Positions 17,553 to 27,310 are shown, counted from the stretch's first letter. The stretch: DNA of 64,000 bases from Segatella copri (GCF_026015295.1 NZ_JAPDUW010000002.1:1-64000), one strand, 5' to 3'. Notes: generated by a model from the sequence alone, not told the origin. Made by a program: numbers and translations.

Positions 17553-18566
17553 ATGGATTTCGAGAATCTTCACCAGATACTGCGTTCCCTGTATGACGAG
17601 ATGATGCCGCTGTGTTCCGACATGACGGACATTGCCAAGGGACTTGCAGGACTTGGGGCGCTGTTCTATGTCGCCCTGAGGGTTTGGCAGTCACTGTCAA
17701 GGGCAGAGCCGATAGACGTATTTCCGCTGCTCCGTCCGTTTGCCATCGGACTTGCCATCATGTTCTTCCCGACCATCGTGCTCGGTACGCTCAACAGCGT
17801 GATGAGTCCCATCGTGCAAGGTACACATTCCATGCTGGAGACACAGACCTTCGACATGAATGAATACCGGGCGCAGAAAGACAAACTGGAGTATGAGGCG
17901 ATGAAACGCAATCCGGAAACCGCATACCTTGTGAGCAACGAGGAGTTTGACAAGCAGCTTGACGAACTCGGCTGGTCACCCGGCGACGTGGTGACAATGG
18001 CAGGAATGTATGTGGAGCGTGGCATGTACAGCATGAAAAAGAGCATCCGTGATTTCTTCCGTGAACTGCTGGAGCTGCTATTTCAAGCCGCTGCACTGGT
18101 CATAGACGTGCTGAGGACATTCTTCCTCATCGTCCTGTCCATCCTCGGACCGCTTTGTTTCGCCATATCGGTATGGGACGGATTCCAGTCCACGCTGACG
18201 CAATGGTTCTGCAGGTACATACAGATTTATCTCTGGCTACCCGTTTCGGACTTGTTCAGTACCATCCTTGCCAAGATACAGGTGCTGATGCTGCAAAACG
18301 ACATCGAGGCATTGCAGAACGACCCGAACTTTTCCATTGAGGCAAGCAACGGTGTTTACATCGTTTTCCTCATCATCGGAATCATCGGTTACTTCACCAT
18401 ACCGACCGTGGCGGGATGGATCATACAGGCAGGTGGCGGCATCGGCAACTACAACCGGAACGTGAACACGGCAGGCTCACTGGGCGGAAGCATCGCAGGA
18501 GCAACGGCTGGAAATGTGGCAGGACGTGCCGGAAGGCTCATCAAGAGCGGATTTAAGAAAATATAG
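17553..18566 (+). CDS. traJ: TraJ, polytopic membrane protein (VirB6-like)
   Basis: A 337-aa inner-membrane protein with several hydrophobic segments (around residues 25-45, 55-75, 165-205, 215-235 and 265-290) and a glycine/alanine-rich tail (TAGSLGGSIAGATAGNVAG). VirB6-like in topology. Three bases separate it from traI. Confidence 0.88.
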   Translation: MDFENLHQILRSLYDEMMPLCSDMTDIAKGLAGLGALFYVALRVWQSLSRAEPIDVFPLLRPFAIGLAIMFFPTIVLGTLNSVMSPIVQGTHSMLETQTFDMNEYRAQKDKLEYEAMKRNPETAYLVSNEEFDKQLDELGWSPGDVVTMAGMYVERGMYSMKKSIRDFFRELLELLFQAAALVIDVLRTFFLIVLSILGPLCFAISVWDGFQSTLTQWFCRYIQIYLWLPVSDLFSTILAKIQVLMLQNDIEALQNDPNFSIEASNGVYIVFLIIGIIGYFTIPTVAGWIIQAGGGIGNYNRNVNTAGSLGGSIAGATAGNVAGRAGRLIKSGFKKI

Positions 18567-18572
18567 TCATTC

Positions 18573-19220
18573 ATGAACAATACAACGAAAAGAAAAATGG
18601 AATTCAAGTCATTGAAGAATATCGAGACCTCGTTCAGGCAGATACGCCTGTTCTGCATCGTCCTCGTCATCGGTTGCGCTGTTGTTGCAATATGTTCGGT
18701 GGTGTTCGCATTCCGATTTGCGGAGAAGCAACGCGAGAAGATATACGTCCTTGATGGAGGCAAGTCACTGATGCTCGCTCTCTCGCAAGACCTCTCACAG
18801 AACAGACCTGCCGAGGCAAGGGAACACGTGAGACGCTTTCATGAGCTGTTCTTCACGCTCTCTCCCGAAAAGAGTGCCATTGAGCACAACGTGAAACGAG
18901 CCTTGCTGCTGGCAGACAAGAGCGCATACAACTATTACCAGGACTTTGCGGAGAAAGGTTTTTATAACCGACTCATTGCAGGAAACATCAACCAGTCGCT
19001 GCAAGTTGACAGCGTGGTCTGTAACTTTGATAACTACCCTTATCAAGCCAAGACCTACGCACGGCAGGTGATACTCCGAGAGAGCAATGTGACGGAAAGA
19101 AGTCTTGTCACCGTATGCAGGTTAGTGAATGCCACACGCTCCGACGACAACCCGAATGGTTTTACCATTGAAGGTTTCACCATTGTGGAGAACAGGGACA
19201 TCAGTACAGTAGAACGATAA
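18573..19220 (+). CDS. traK: TraK, VirB8-like channel protein
   Basis: A 215-aa protein with a short cytoplasmic N-terminus (FKSLKNIETSFRQIRLF), one membrane helix (IVLVIGCAVVAICSVVFAF) and a periplasmic domain. It matches Bacteroides TraK and the VirB8/TrbF architecture. Its ATG lies 6 bp after the traJ stop. Confidence 0.88.
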   Translation: MNNTTKRKMEFKSLKNIETSFRQIRLFCIVLVIGCAVVAICSVVFAFRFAEKQREKIYVLDGGKSLMLALSQDLSQNRPAEAREHVRRFHELFFTLSPEKSAIEHNVKRALLLADKSAYNYYQDFAEKGFYNRLIAGNINQSLQVDSVVCNFDNYPYQAKTYARQVILRESNVTERSLVTVCRLVNATRSDDNPNGFTIEGFTIVENRDISTVER

Positions 19221-19231
19221 AAATAGCAAGA

Positions 19232-19522
19232 ATGGAAAATCCGATTAAGACAATCCAAGAAAAGGTGAATGGTATGAAGGGAAGACTGCGTGACAGGCTG
19301 GATTCCCTTCCGCCAAGGGTGAGACTGAAAGTCGTGCTCGTCATGTTCGGCTTGTTTGCCCTCTGTAGCCTTTACATGATAGGTTCAGCCATCATCAACT
19401 TCGGAAACGGCAAGACCTCAAATATAGAGGTTGAGCATATTGAGAGTGTAAAGTTGCCCACCGACAAGGGGCAGCAAGTGACCAACCTGAATGAATTGAT
19501 ACATGGAGAAAGAGAAGAATGA
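19232..19522 (+). CDS. traL: TraL, DUF3989 protein
   Basis: A 96-aa single-pass protein (KVVLVMFGLFALCSLYMIGSA) with a short charged N-terminus and the C-terminal segment SVKLPTDKGQQVTNLNEL. It fits DUF3989/TraL. It overlaps the traM start by 20 bp, suggesting coupled expression. Confidence 0.82.
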   Translation: MENPIKTIQEKVNGMKGRLRDRLDSLPPRVRLKVVLVMFGLFALCSLYMIGSAIINFGNGKTSNIEVEHIESVKLPTDKGQQVTNLNELIHGEREE

Positions 19523-20846
19523 CAAGATGGAGCCGGATAAGGCTCCAAAGGAAAAGAAGCCTTTGACAGAGGAACAGCGTATCAAGCGTAACAAGATGAT
19601 TGCCATACCATGCATGTGTCTCGTCTGCGCATTGGTGTTATGGCTCATCTTCAAGCCGTCTGCATCAGAGGGTGAGAAAGGCAGCAAGGGATTCAACATG
19701 GAAATGCCCGATGCGGAGAAGACAGATGTGGAGGCGGACAAGCGCAAGGCATACTCCAAGGAGGATTTTGCCAATAAGCAGAAGGAAAAAAGCAGAGCTA
19801 TGAGCACCCTTGGAGAATACATGCCAGGTATTGATTCGACTGCTACACGGCAAGAAAAGGACTTTGACCTGATGCAGTCTGGGCAGCAGCCAACAAAGGA
19901 AGAAAGGAAAGAGGCGGATGCCATCCGCTCGTCTGCCGAGGCATACCGAACCTTGAACACGACCTTGGGCGGTTTCTATGAACAGCCACAGCAAGGGGGA
20001 AGCAGCGAAGATGCTGAGTTGAGAAAACGTCTTGACGAGCTGGAGGCAAGCATGATGCAGCAGGAAAGCAAGCGTTCCAATATGGACGAGCAAGTTGCCC
20101 TTATGGAGAAGTCCTATCAACTTGCGGCAAAGTACATGCCTGGTGGAAATGCCAATGCGGCAAGTCCTTCATCAGCAGAAACTGCAACAGAGGAAAACAA
20201 GGAAGCTGTCACCAAGGGCAAGAAAGCCAAGGTTTCCCCTGTAAGGCAAGTGCAAAGGCGTGTAGTCTCGTCCTTGAACCGCCCCATGAGTAACGGGGAG
20301 TTTGTAGCCTCTTACTCGGAAAAGGCTTCGGCAAGGTTCAATACCGCCATCGGAAGAGGTGGTGTTTCCGACAAAAACACGATTTCTGCCTGCATCCACG
20401 GCAACCAGACCATAACGGACGGACAGGCAGTAAGGTTGAGACTGCTGGAAGCCATGCGTGTCGGCAATAGGGAGATACCACGAAATTCTGTCATTGTCGG
20501 AGTGGCACGATTGCAAGGCGAAAGGCTTTCCATAGCCTTGAAGTCCATTGAGCACAACGGCATGATTATCCCGATAGAGCTTGCCGTTTATGACAATGAC
20601 GGTCAGGAGGGCATCTTCATCCCGAAGTCGATGGAGGTTGATGCAGCCAAGGAAGTCGGTGCCAACATGGGAAGCTCGCTGAACAGCAGCATCAACATTT
20701 CCTCCAATGCCGGGGCACAACTTGCCTCCGACTTGGGAAAAGGTGTCATACAAGGCGTGTCGCAGTATATCTCCAAGAAGATGCGTACCGTCAAGATACA
20801 CCTGAAGGCTGGCTACAGGGTCATGCTCTACCAAGAGGAAGATTAG
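19503..20846 (+). CDS. traM: TraM, VirB10-like protein
   Basis: A 447-aa protein with one N-terminal membrane helix (AIPCMCLVCALVLWLIF), a long charged, coiled-coil-prone linker and a C-terminal domain with SACIHGNQTITDGQAVRLRL and NSVIVGVARLQGERL, as in Bacteroides conjugative TraM. This is VirB10-like architecture spanning the periplasm. Confidence 0.88.
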   Translation: MEKEKNDKMEPDKAPKEKKPLTEEQRIKRNKMIAIPCMCLVCALVLWLIFKPSASEGEKGSKGFNMEMPDAEKTDVEADKRKAYSKEDFANKQKEKSRAMSTLGEYMPGIDSTATRQEKDFDLMQSGQQPTKEERKEADAIRSSAEAYRTLNTTLGGFYEQPQQGGSSEDAELRKRLDELEASMMQQESKRSNMDEQVALMEKSYQLAAKYMPGGNANAASPSSAETATEENKEAVTKGKKAKVSPVRQVQRRVVSSLNRPMSNGEFVASYSEKASARFNTAIGRGGVSDKNTISACIHGNQTITDGQAVRLRLLEAMRVGNREIPRNSVIVGVARLQGERLSIALKSIEHNGMIIPIELAVYDNDGQEGIFIPKSMEVDAAKEVGANMGSSLNSSINISSNAGAQLASDLGKGVIQGVSQYISKKMRTVKIHLKAGYRVMLYQEED

Positions 20847-20905
20847 CCGAAAGGCAACAACATTTATACCACTTAATTCAAAAGTTTAATTAAAAGCAAA
20901 CCAAA

Positions 20906-21934
20906 ATGAAAAAGACAACAATCATGTTCGCCATTATGCTGGGCGTAGCCTGCACTGCATCAGCGCAGAAGACAGGCAAGAAAAAAGCGCAGAAGTCTGT
21001 AAAGACTGAGCAAGTAAGCAATGTTTCTTCCGACCAGAAAGAGAAACTGACCTTGACCAAGGAGGTGTATCCGCAGAAGGAAGAGAACAGCAACCTCTAT
21101 CACGGCTTGACCAAGAAGCTGACCTTCGACCGCATGATTCCACCTCATGGTTTGGAAGTGACTTATGACAAGACGGTTCATATTCTCTTTCCTGCCTCTG
21201 TCAAGTACGTTGACTTGGGTTCAGAGGACCTTATTGCTGGCAAGGCGGACGGTGCAGAGAATGTTATCCGTGTAAAAGCAGCCGTGAAGAACTTCAAGAA
21301 AGAGACCAATATGAGCGTCATCACGGAGGATGGCTCATTCTACACCTTCAATGTGAAGTATGCCAAGGAACCACTCATGCTCAATATCGAGATGGCGGAC
21401 TTCATCCATGACGGTGAGGCGGTGAACCGTCCGAACAATGCGCAGGAGATTTATCTCAAGGAGTTGGGCAAGGAAAGTCCCATGCTGGTACACCTCATCA
21501 TGAAGTCCATCCACAAGGAGAACAAACGCAAGGTGAAGCACATCGGCAGCAAGCGTTTCGGAATCCAGTATCTTTTGAAGGGCATCTATGTACACAGTGA
21601 CTTGCTGTATTTCCACACAGAAATCAAGAACCAGAGCAACGTGCCGTTTGACGTGGACTATATCACGTTCAAGGTGGTGGACAAGAAGGTGGCGAAACGA
21701 ACCGCCATTCAGGAGCAGGTGCTTCTTCCTGTCCGTGCCTACAACTATGTGGTGCGTGTGGCTGGCAAGAAAACGGAGCAGACGGTGTTCTGCTTGCCGA
21801 AATTTACCATTCCAGACGACAAGGAGCTTGTCGTGGAGATGAACGAGAAGGAAGGCGGTCGCCATCAGTCGTTTGTCGTGGAGAACAGTGACTTGGTGCG
21901 AGCTTTGACAATCAACGAACTTAGCGTGAAGTAA
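20906..21934 (+). CDS. traN: TraN, VirB9-like periplasmic protein
   Basis: A 342-aa exported protein with signal peptide (MFAIMLGVACTASAQ), a Lys-rich linker and a beta-rich domain (HILFPASVKYVDLGSEDLIAG) characteristic of DUF4138/TraN. It probably binds TraM and TraO in the outer part of the channel. Confidence 0.88.
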   Translation: MKKTTIMFAIMLGVACTASAQKTGKKKAQKSVKTEQVSNVSSDQKEKLTLTKEVYPQKEENSNLYHGLTKKLTFDRMIPPHGLEVTYDKTVHILFPASVKYVDLGSEDLIAGKADGAENVIRVKAAVKNFKKETNMSVITEDGSFYTFNVKYAKEPLMLNIEMADFIHDGEAVNRPNNAQEIYLKELGKESPMLVHLIMKSIHKENKRKVKHIGSKRFGIQYLLKGIYVHSDLLYFHTEIKNQSNVPFDVDYITFKVVDKKVAKRTAIQEQVLLPVRAYNYVVRVAGKKTEQTVFCLPKFTIPDDKELVVEMNEKEGGRHQSFVVENSDLVRALTINELSVK

Positions 21935-21937
21935 CGG

Positions 21938-22519
21938 ATGAAAAGAAGAAACATTGCAATCATGGCAATGCTTGCCCTCACCGCAGGGCAGGCATTCGCC
22001 CAAAGATGTCTTCCTCAGATGAAAGGCATTGAGGTGAAGGTCGGCATGGCTGACGGAGTGTATAACGGCAAGAAGTCCTGCAAGGCTGGCTATTATGCAG
22101 GTCTCGGACTTTCGAGCTATACCAAGGGTGGTGACAAGTGGACGTATGGGGCGGAATATCTGCAAGTACATCAGCCTTACCGTGAAACTTCCGTTCCAAT
22201 AGCACAAATGACGGGCGAGTTCGGTTATTCCTACAACTTCCTTTCCGACAACAGTAAGACGGTGCTGTTCTATATCGGAGGTACGGCACTGGCTGGCTAT
22301 GAGTCCGTAAACTGGGGCAAGAGAACCATGTCAGACGGAGCGACCTTGCAGAACAAGGGAGCGTTTATCTATGGCGGTGCCGTGGCATTGGAAACGGAAA
22401 TATACCTGTCGGATGCTATAGCTTTGACCGCTTCCGTTAAGGAAGGGCTTGTTTGGGGCAACAGCACGGGACATTTCCACACGCAGTTTGGTATTGGCAT
22501 GAAGTTCATCATCAACTAA
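21938..22519 (+). CDS. traO: TraO, outer-membrane-type conjugal protein
   Basis: A 193-aa protein with a signal peptide (MLALTAGQAFAQR) and a chain of amphipathic beta strands rich in Gly and aromatic residues (YYAGLGLSSYTKGG, GYSYNF, FGIGMKFIIN at the very end). The terminal aromatic-rich strand suggests an outer-membrane barrel. It is TraO by order. It starts 4 bp after traN. Confidence 0.85.
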   Translation: MKRRNIAIMAMLALTAGQAFAQRCLPQMKGIEVKVGMADGVYNGKKSCKAGYYAGLGLSSYTKGGDKWTYGAEYLQVHQPYRETSVPIAQMTGEFGYSYNFLSDNSKTVLFYIGGTALAGYESVNWGKRTMSDGATLQNKGAFIYGGAVALETEIYLSDAIALTASVKEGLVWGNSTGHFHTQFGIGMKFIIN

Positions 22520-22531
22520 AACAGTGAGCCT

Positions 22532-23401
22532 ATGGACATCAATGAAATCAAACAAGTGCCTATCGTGGACTTTCTCTATATTCTCGGCATTGAGCCTGTC
22601 AAGCACAAGGCTTCGGGACTTTGGTATCATGCGCCATACCGCAACGACCGCAATCCTTCGCTTCGGGTATCAACGGACAAGAATGTCTGGTATGACTATG
22701 GCATCGCCAGAGGTGGTGACATCTTCAACCTCGCAGGGGAGTTCATCAACAGCAATGAGTTTGTAGCACAAGCCAAGTTCATATCTGAAACGCTTGGTGG
22801 CAGTTTCCCGACATCGTTTCAGCATTATCAAAGAACAGAAGAAAAGGCTGTGAAGGCGAAAGGCAATCCCTTTAGTGATATTGTGGAAAAGGCATTGAGC
22901 CATCCTGCACTTCGGCAATACTTGCGTGAGCGTGGCATATCGGCTGACGTGGCGAGCCGTTTCTGCTGTCAGGTGGAATACCGATACAATGGCAAACAGT
23001 TCTTTGCTGTCGGTTTCAAGAACAACAGCGATGGCTACGAGATACGCAACCGCTTCTTCAAAGGTTGCGTGTCGCCAAAGGACGTCACTCTCATTGGCAG
23101 GAACAGCAACGTCTGCCATCTGTACGAGGGTTTTATGGATTTCCTCTCTGCCGTCATGCTCGGTATAGGTCGTGGTGAGGATCATATTATCCTCAATTCG
23201 GTGGCTAATATGCAAAAGGTGCATCATCTTTTAGATGGCTATGCACAAGTGTATTGTCACTTGGACAATGACGAAGCTGGCGAGAATGCCTGTGTCGAAC
23301 TGCAAAAGCGATATGGCGATAAGTTCATTGACCATTCGCATCTATACACAGGTTACAAGGACTTGAACGAGTACCTGATGAGCCATAAGACAAGAAAGTA
23401 A
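22532..23401 (+). CDS. traP: TraP, primase-like Toprim protein
   Basis: A 289-aa protein with an N-terminal CHC2-like region (LWYHAPYRNDRNPSLRV), in which the zinc-ligand cysteines of DnaG are replaced. The Toprim domain has VCHLYEGFMDFLS (catalytic Glu) and CHLDNDEAGENAC (DxD). It may prime complementary-strand synthesis in the recipient. Loss of the zinc ligands is typical of this Tra family. Confidence 0.85.
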   Translation: MDINEIKQVPIVDFLYILGIEPVKHKASGLWYHAPYRNDRNPSLRVSTDKNVWYDYGIARGGDIFNLAGEFINSNEFVAQAKFISETLGGSFPTSFQHYQRTEEKAVKAKGNPFSDIVEKALSHPALRQYLRERGISADVASRFCCQVEYRYNGKQFFAVGFKNNSDGYEIRNRFFKGCVSPKDVTLIGRNSNVCHLYEGFMDFLSAVMLGIGRGEDHIILNSVANMQKVHHLLDGYAQVYCHLDNDEAGENACVELQKRYGDKFIDHSHLYTGYKDLNEYLMSHKTRK

Positions 23402-23425
23402 CAATCATTCAAAAACATCAAGACA

Positions 23426-23908
23426 ATGAAGAAGAACAATAAAATCAAGAAATCAGTGAGCGTATTGGCATTCCTTTTCGTGTGTGCCGTGTCGGTAATC
23501 CTTTCATCGTGCAGCGATGAGCTGGACATTCAGCAGTCGTATCCTTTCAAGGTGGAGACGATGCCTGTGCCAAAGGACATTGTGCGTGGACAGACCGTTG
23601 AAATCCGCTGCGAGTTGAAGGCGGAGGGAAAGTTTGACGGCACCATCTATACCATCCGCTATTTTCAGCATGACGGAAAAGGCTCGTTGAGAATGGAGAA
23701 CGGAACGGTGTTCCAGCCAAACGACCGCTATCTGTTGGAGAACGAGAAGTTCCGTCTTTACTATACCTCGGCAAGCACGGAGACACAGACGCTGACAGTG
23801 GTGGTGGAGGACAACTTCGGCAAGTCATACGAAGTGGAGTTCAACTTCAACGATACTGATGAGGAGGAAGAGTTTGCGAGAAGTGCCAACAAACTCGGTA
23901 GCGTATGA
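23426..23908 (+). CDS. traQ: TraQ, DUF3872 lipoprotein
   Basis: A 160-aa lipoprotein with signal and lipobox (VSVILSSCSDE) followed by an Ig-like beta domain (VRGQTVEIRCELKAEGKF). It matches DUF3872/TraQ at the end of CTnDOT tra operons. Its stop overlaps the lysozyme start (ATGA). Confidence 0.85.
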   Translation: MKKNNKIKKSVSVLAFLFVCAVSVILSSCSDELDIQQSYPFKVETMPVPKDIVRGQTVEIRCELKAEGKFDGTIYTIRYFQHDGKGSLRMENGTVFQPNDRYLLENEKFRLYYTSASTETQTLTVVVEDNFGKSYEVEFNFNDTDEEEEFARSANKLGSV

Positions 23909-24390
23909 GGTTGATGATATTGTTAGCCTTGCTTCTTGTATCGGGCAGCTTGTCTGCCCAGACGCAAGGGGCGATAAAGCGAGTTCGTCATGTGTCACGT
24001 TTTGAGTTGGCTGTCGCCTGCATCAAGAAGTACGAGGGTCTGCACGGACCGAAGCATCATCCTTATGTCGGATATGGGCACAAGCTGTTGCCTGGCGAGC
24101 GGTTTTCTCCAAGAATGACGGAACGGCAAGCCGATGCATTGCTGCGCTCTGACCTCAGAAAGCTCTGCGCCATGTTTCGTGACTTCGGTCGTGACTCGCT
24201 GCTCTTGGCTGCACTTGCCTACAATGTGGGATGTGGAAAGGTGATGAAAAGCCGGATGTATGCCAAGATGCGAAGTGGCAACAGAAACATCTATCGTGAC
24301 TATGTGGACTTCAAAAGGTGGAACGGAAAGATAGTGCCTTCCATCGAGCGAAGAAGAAAAATGGAGTATCTGCTCTTGTTTACTCCATAG
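23905..24390 (+). CDS. GH24-type lysozyme of the transfer operon
   Basis: A 161-aa exported protein with a signal peptide (LLALLLVSGSLSAQ), a catalytic-Glu motif CIKKYEGLHG and a HHPYVGYGHKLLPGE segment like the TIGYGH motif of phage-type lysozymes (GH24). It probably opens the peptidoglycan for the mating channel. It is the last gene of the rightward tra operon and overlaps traQ by 4 bp. Confidence 0.85.
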   Translation: MRLMILLALLLVSGSLSAQTQGAIKRVRHVSRFELAVACIKKYEGLHGPKHHPYVGYGHKLLPGERFSPRMTERQADALLRSDLRKLCAMFRDFGRDSLLLAALAYNVGCGKVMKSRMYAKMRSGNRNIYRDYVDFKRWNGKIVPSIERRRKMEYLLLFTP

Positions 24391-24408
24391 AATAAGATTT
24401 TATAAAAT

Positions 24409-24438
24409 AGGACAGTCCTTTTGATTGGGGACTGTCCT
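24409..24438 (+). terminator. Terminator of the tra operon
   Basis: AGGACAGTCC (24409-24418) and GGACTGTCCT (24429-24438) form a perfect 10-bp stem, followed by TTGTTCTTT, 19 bp after the lysozyme stop. Confidence 0.8.
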
Positions 24439-24742
24439 TTGTTCTTTGCAAGCATCGCAGATAAGGGCAAGACGGTTTCTTTGCCACTTTCTTTTCCGCT
24501 CCTCGGCTCATGATTCCTAAGACATCACCAAATTTTTGAGAGCTTTTTTGTGTTAAAATAAGCAAAATAGCCCCCAGAAAGCATATAGTCATACCTACCC
24601 CTGTAGCAGAAGAAGACATTTTTTGACTTTTCTGTTACAAAAAAAACGATACGGAACTCTTTCTTTTAATAGCTTTTTGCTCGATTCCTAATTAGTTATC
24701 CGTATCTGTCCTCACAAGACTATAAGAGACAATGGTACATTG

Positions 24743-25789
24743 TCATAGTTCACTTGCTTTGGACTTTTCAATATGTAAGTTCTTTCTGTCGTCAGAGGTG
24801 TTCAACACTTCCCATTTTCTCTTTTGCTTGCCTATGGCAAACATTCTGCAAATGAGCTTAAACTTGACGGCATTCAATGCCTTACGCTTAGTATCAGAAT
24901 CTTTTCTGCCTCCTAACTTTCGATTATAAAACATTTGCATTTCCACATCGTACTCAACAGCTCTCAATGCCGCCATAGACAGGTCAGCTTTCACTTGACC
25001 GTTACAGTGTGCGGAAGGTCGGGCACGCCATTTCACACTGGTACCAGAAGTGTGACTGCATGGAGCTACGCCAACATATCTCGCATATTGCCGAGCTGTG
25101 TCAAAAGCGGTAAAGTTTCGTGTGATGGCAATTATGTTTGTTGCATTGACAAAACCAATTCCTGGTATCGTCAACAGATTCTGAAAAGTGTCAAAGACAT
25201 CTTCCTCCTTGGACATTAATTCACACTCTTCCTGATCTATCTTCTCAATGTCATGATTGAGCTTTTTAATGTAGCTCTCATACATGGCAGAATCCTCTTT
25301 CGTTTCAAACATCTGCATTCGGTTCATAAAGTTTGTCCGTTGCTCCACAAGGAACTTACGCTCATTGACAAGTTGCTTCAATTGTTGCATAGCCTTGCTT
25401 GGCAACTTGTATGGCTTGGCACATTCCGTGCCATCATAACGATAGAGGAAGTCAGCTATCTTTGCAGAGTCATTCTTGTCTCGCTTATCTATTGTCCCCA
25501 TAGGATGATGTTTTACTATACGTGTACTAAGCATACAGAAAGAGTAATTCTTGGACGTGAGGAATTTTTCCAAGTCCAAGGAGTAGCAACCTGTAAATTC
25601 CATGCCAAACAGGGCTTGGGAAAGTACCACACGGCTCTTTTTGAGCCATGAGCACATATCGCCAAATCCCTTGCGAGTGTTGTTGAACACCTCATGAGGG
25701 AACATTTTGATGTTGGTGTCCTCACGAAATATAGATACATCTATGACATTTTTAGAGATGTCAATGCCTACAAATGATTTATTTTTCAT
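24743..25789 (-). CDS. IS110-family transposase B, copy 1
   Basis: A 348-aa DEDD transposase. The RuvC-like N-domain has FVGIDISKN (Asp10), FGMEFTGCY (Glu64) and DKRDKNDSAKIAD (Asp104, Asp107). The C-terminal IS116/IS110/IS902 domain has LLTIPGIGFVNA and GVAPCSHTSGTSVKW, with the family's catalytic-serine region. IS110 enzymes are guided by a bridge RNA encoded in the element's non-coding end. The 266 bp upstream and 234 bp downstream are the places to look. Only about 37% of positions look shared with transposase A by eye, so it is a different element. Confidence 0.93.
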   Translation of the reverse strand: MKNKSFVGIDISKNVIDVSIFREDTNIKMFPHEVFNNTRKGFGDMCSWLKKSRVVLSQALFGMEFTGCYSLDLEKFLTSKNYSFCMLSTRIVKHHPMGTIDKRDKNDSAKIADFLYRYDGTECAKPYKLPSKAMQQLKQLVNERKFLVEQRTNFMNRMQMFETKEDSAMYESYIKKLNHDIEKIDQEECELMSKEEDVFDTFQNLLTIPGIGFVNATNIIAITRNFTAFDTARQYARYVGVAPCSHTSGTSVKWRARPSAHCNGQVKADLSMAALRAVEYDVEMQMFYNRKLGGRKDSDTKRKALNAVKFKLICRMFAIGKQKRKWEVLNTSDDRKNLHIEKSKASEL

Positions 25790-26055
25790 ATCTTTGCACC
25801 GCTTTACGAAAGGAACTCTCTATGTCAGGATAAGCCAAATCTTTTAAAAGCTGGGACGGACAGCTAATTCCCTAAAAGGCACTGAGTCTGACATTTCGGG
25901 CAGAGGAGACTATATCAAGGGAAAGGGCTTTGCCTAAGATTAAAAAGTTCACTACCTCTGTCTGGAGTTCCTTCCTTTTGAGGATTCCTCGCAAAGGTAG
26001 TGCCAAAAGCAACCAAGAGACTCTATCATGGTATAGTGATGGTCTTAAAACACTG

Positions 26056-27108
26056 TTAGTTCACTCCTGGTTGCTTGTTTTTCCCATTTCGATAATTGTC
26101 CGTCTCCACATACGGAGTACCTCGTTTTATAACGGCAAACATACGGAGTATCATCTTAAACTTGATTGCATTAAACACTATTCCACTGCATTTCTCCTTT
26201 CTCTTGCGTTCCCAGTAATCTCTGATGTTCGGAATGTGCTGCATGCAAACCAAACAGGCAATGGACAAATCTGCCTTTGCCTGTTTAAAACCTTTCTTAG
26301 AGACTGACGAGCCTTTTCTCACAGATGTACCAGATTCTTTCTTGAAAGGAGCGACACCAATATAGCAAGCGTATTTACGTGGGTTATCTATTGCCATGAA
26401 GTTTTCGGTCAAGACAATGGTTTCAAGTGCGACAACACGCCCAATACCAGGTATTGATGTCAGCAGGGAAAAGTTCTTGCTGATGTCCGCATCTTCTTTT
26501 ATGTACATGTCAATTTCATTGTCTATGCCTTTAAGTGCATCATTGAGCGTTTTAAGTTGCCCATTCTTACGTTCCACAGACAAATCTGTGTCATACGCAC
26601 ATATATCATGAAGCTGCTGCTTGTAAAGGACTGACTGCTTGACTGTCTGCTTGCGTTCCGCCAAAAGCCTCTTCAACTTAAAATATACAGGAGAAGGAAG
26701 TTTTGATGGGTTGCGAAGAATCTTTCTGTGGTTCTGCTCACAGTAAATGGCTATGCGGAAAGAATCAAGCTCGTCAGTCTTGATGCGGTCGAGCGAACGC
26801 AGTCCATCATCCAAGTCTGGCTCAAAGCGATGCATCTTGCGAGGTTCCACCATCCTATAAATATAATGTTTCTCTTCCAACCACAGTCTAAAGTTTTGGG
26901 TGTAAAGTCCTGTATATTCCATACAGAACAAGACTATATCAAACCCCTTGCTTACCTTTGCCACCCATGAACCAATTTTCTTGAAACCTGCATTGTTGTT
27001 GCTCACCTTTATATGGGCTTTCTTCCAATCAATGCTTTCTCCGTCATAATAAGCAAGGTCGAGAGTCTGCTTTGAGACATCCACGCCTATGTAAAGTTCT
27101 TTATCCAT
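26056..27108 (-). CDS. IS110-family transposase A, copy 1
   Basis: A 350-aa DEDD transposase: YIGVDVSKQ (Asp10), FCMEYTGLY (Glu64), RIKTDELDSFRIA (Asp112, Asp115), then the C-terminal SIPGIGRVVALET helix-hairpin and GVAPFKKESGTSVRKGS serine region. All four acidic positions are intact, so it should be active. Reading leftward it precedes transposase B by 266 bp. The 156 bp between its start and the block end begin with TACCTTTGC followed by AGGAATC. Confidence 0.93.
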   Translation of the reverse strand: MDKELYIGVDVSKQTLDLAYYDGESIDWKKAHIKVSNNNAGFKKIGSWVAKVSKGFDIVLFCMEYTGLYTQNFRLWLEEKHYIYRMVEPRKMHRFEPDLDDGLRSLDRIKTDELDSFRIAIYCEQNHRKILRNPSKLPSPVYFKLKRLLAERKQTVKQSVLYKQQLHDICAYDTDLSVERKNGQLKTLNDALKGIDNEIDMYIKEDADISKNFSLLTSIPGIGRVVALETIVLTENFMAIDNPRKYACYIGVAPFKKESGTSVRKGSSVSKKGFKQAKADLSIACLVCMQHIPNIRDYWERKRKEKCSGIVFNAIKFKMILRMFAVIKRGTPYVETDNYRNGKNKQPGVN

Positions 27109-27272
27109 AATTTTGACATTTAATAGTTAAATGGAATCAAGAAAGTTGGCTGGATTATATAAGGACTATGACATGAGAAAGGGCATACCTTGAAAGAAAG
27201 ATAGTTCACCTTAACACCCATTAACCAAATATCCTAACTTGATTCCTGGGTGCAAAGGTAAAAGAAAGAAAG

Positions 27273-27301
27273 TGGCGGAACGAATTTTCATCGCTCCGCC
27301 G
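27273..27301 (-). terminator. Terminator after pcfJ-like gene
   Basis: On the minus strand GGCGGAGCG and CGTTCCGCC pair around an 9-nt loop with one mismatch, followed by ACTTTCTTTCTTTT. It lies 10 bp after the pcfJ-like stop, next to the IS block. Confidence 0.65.
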
Positions 27302-27310
27302 ATATGGATT

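Larger units (their letters stand above)
24509..27264 (-). mobile_element. Tandem IS110-family pair, copy 1 (inverted relative to copy 2)
   Basis: By eye this 2,756-bp block is the reverse complement of 32285-35040. Boundaries were set where the flanks diverge (CATGATTCC at 24509, GGTAAAAG ending at 27264). Both copies have the same length and both transposase translations are identical, so the duplication is recent. Each copy carries two distinct IS110-type transposase genes in tandem. Flanking inverted GCCACTTTCTTT / AAAGAAAGTGGC sequences lie just outside both ends. I see no target duplication, as expected for IS110 elements. Confidence 0.85.

Noticed and set aside
24380..24619. 79-aa ORF on the minus strand
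   Set aside because: It crosses the IS-block edge at 24509, so half is IS sequence and half flank. It also covers the tra terminator.
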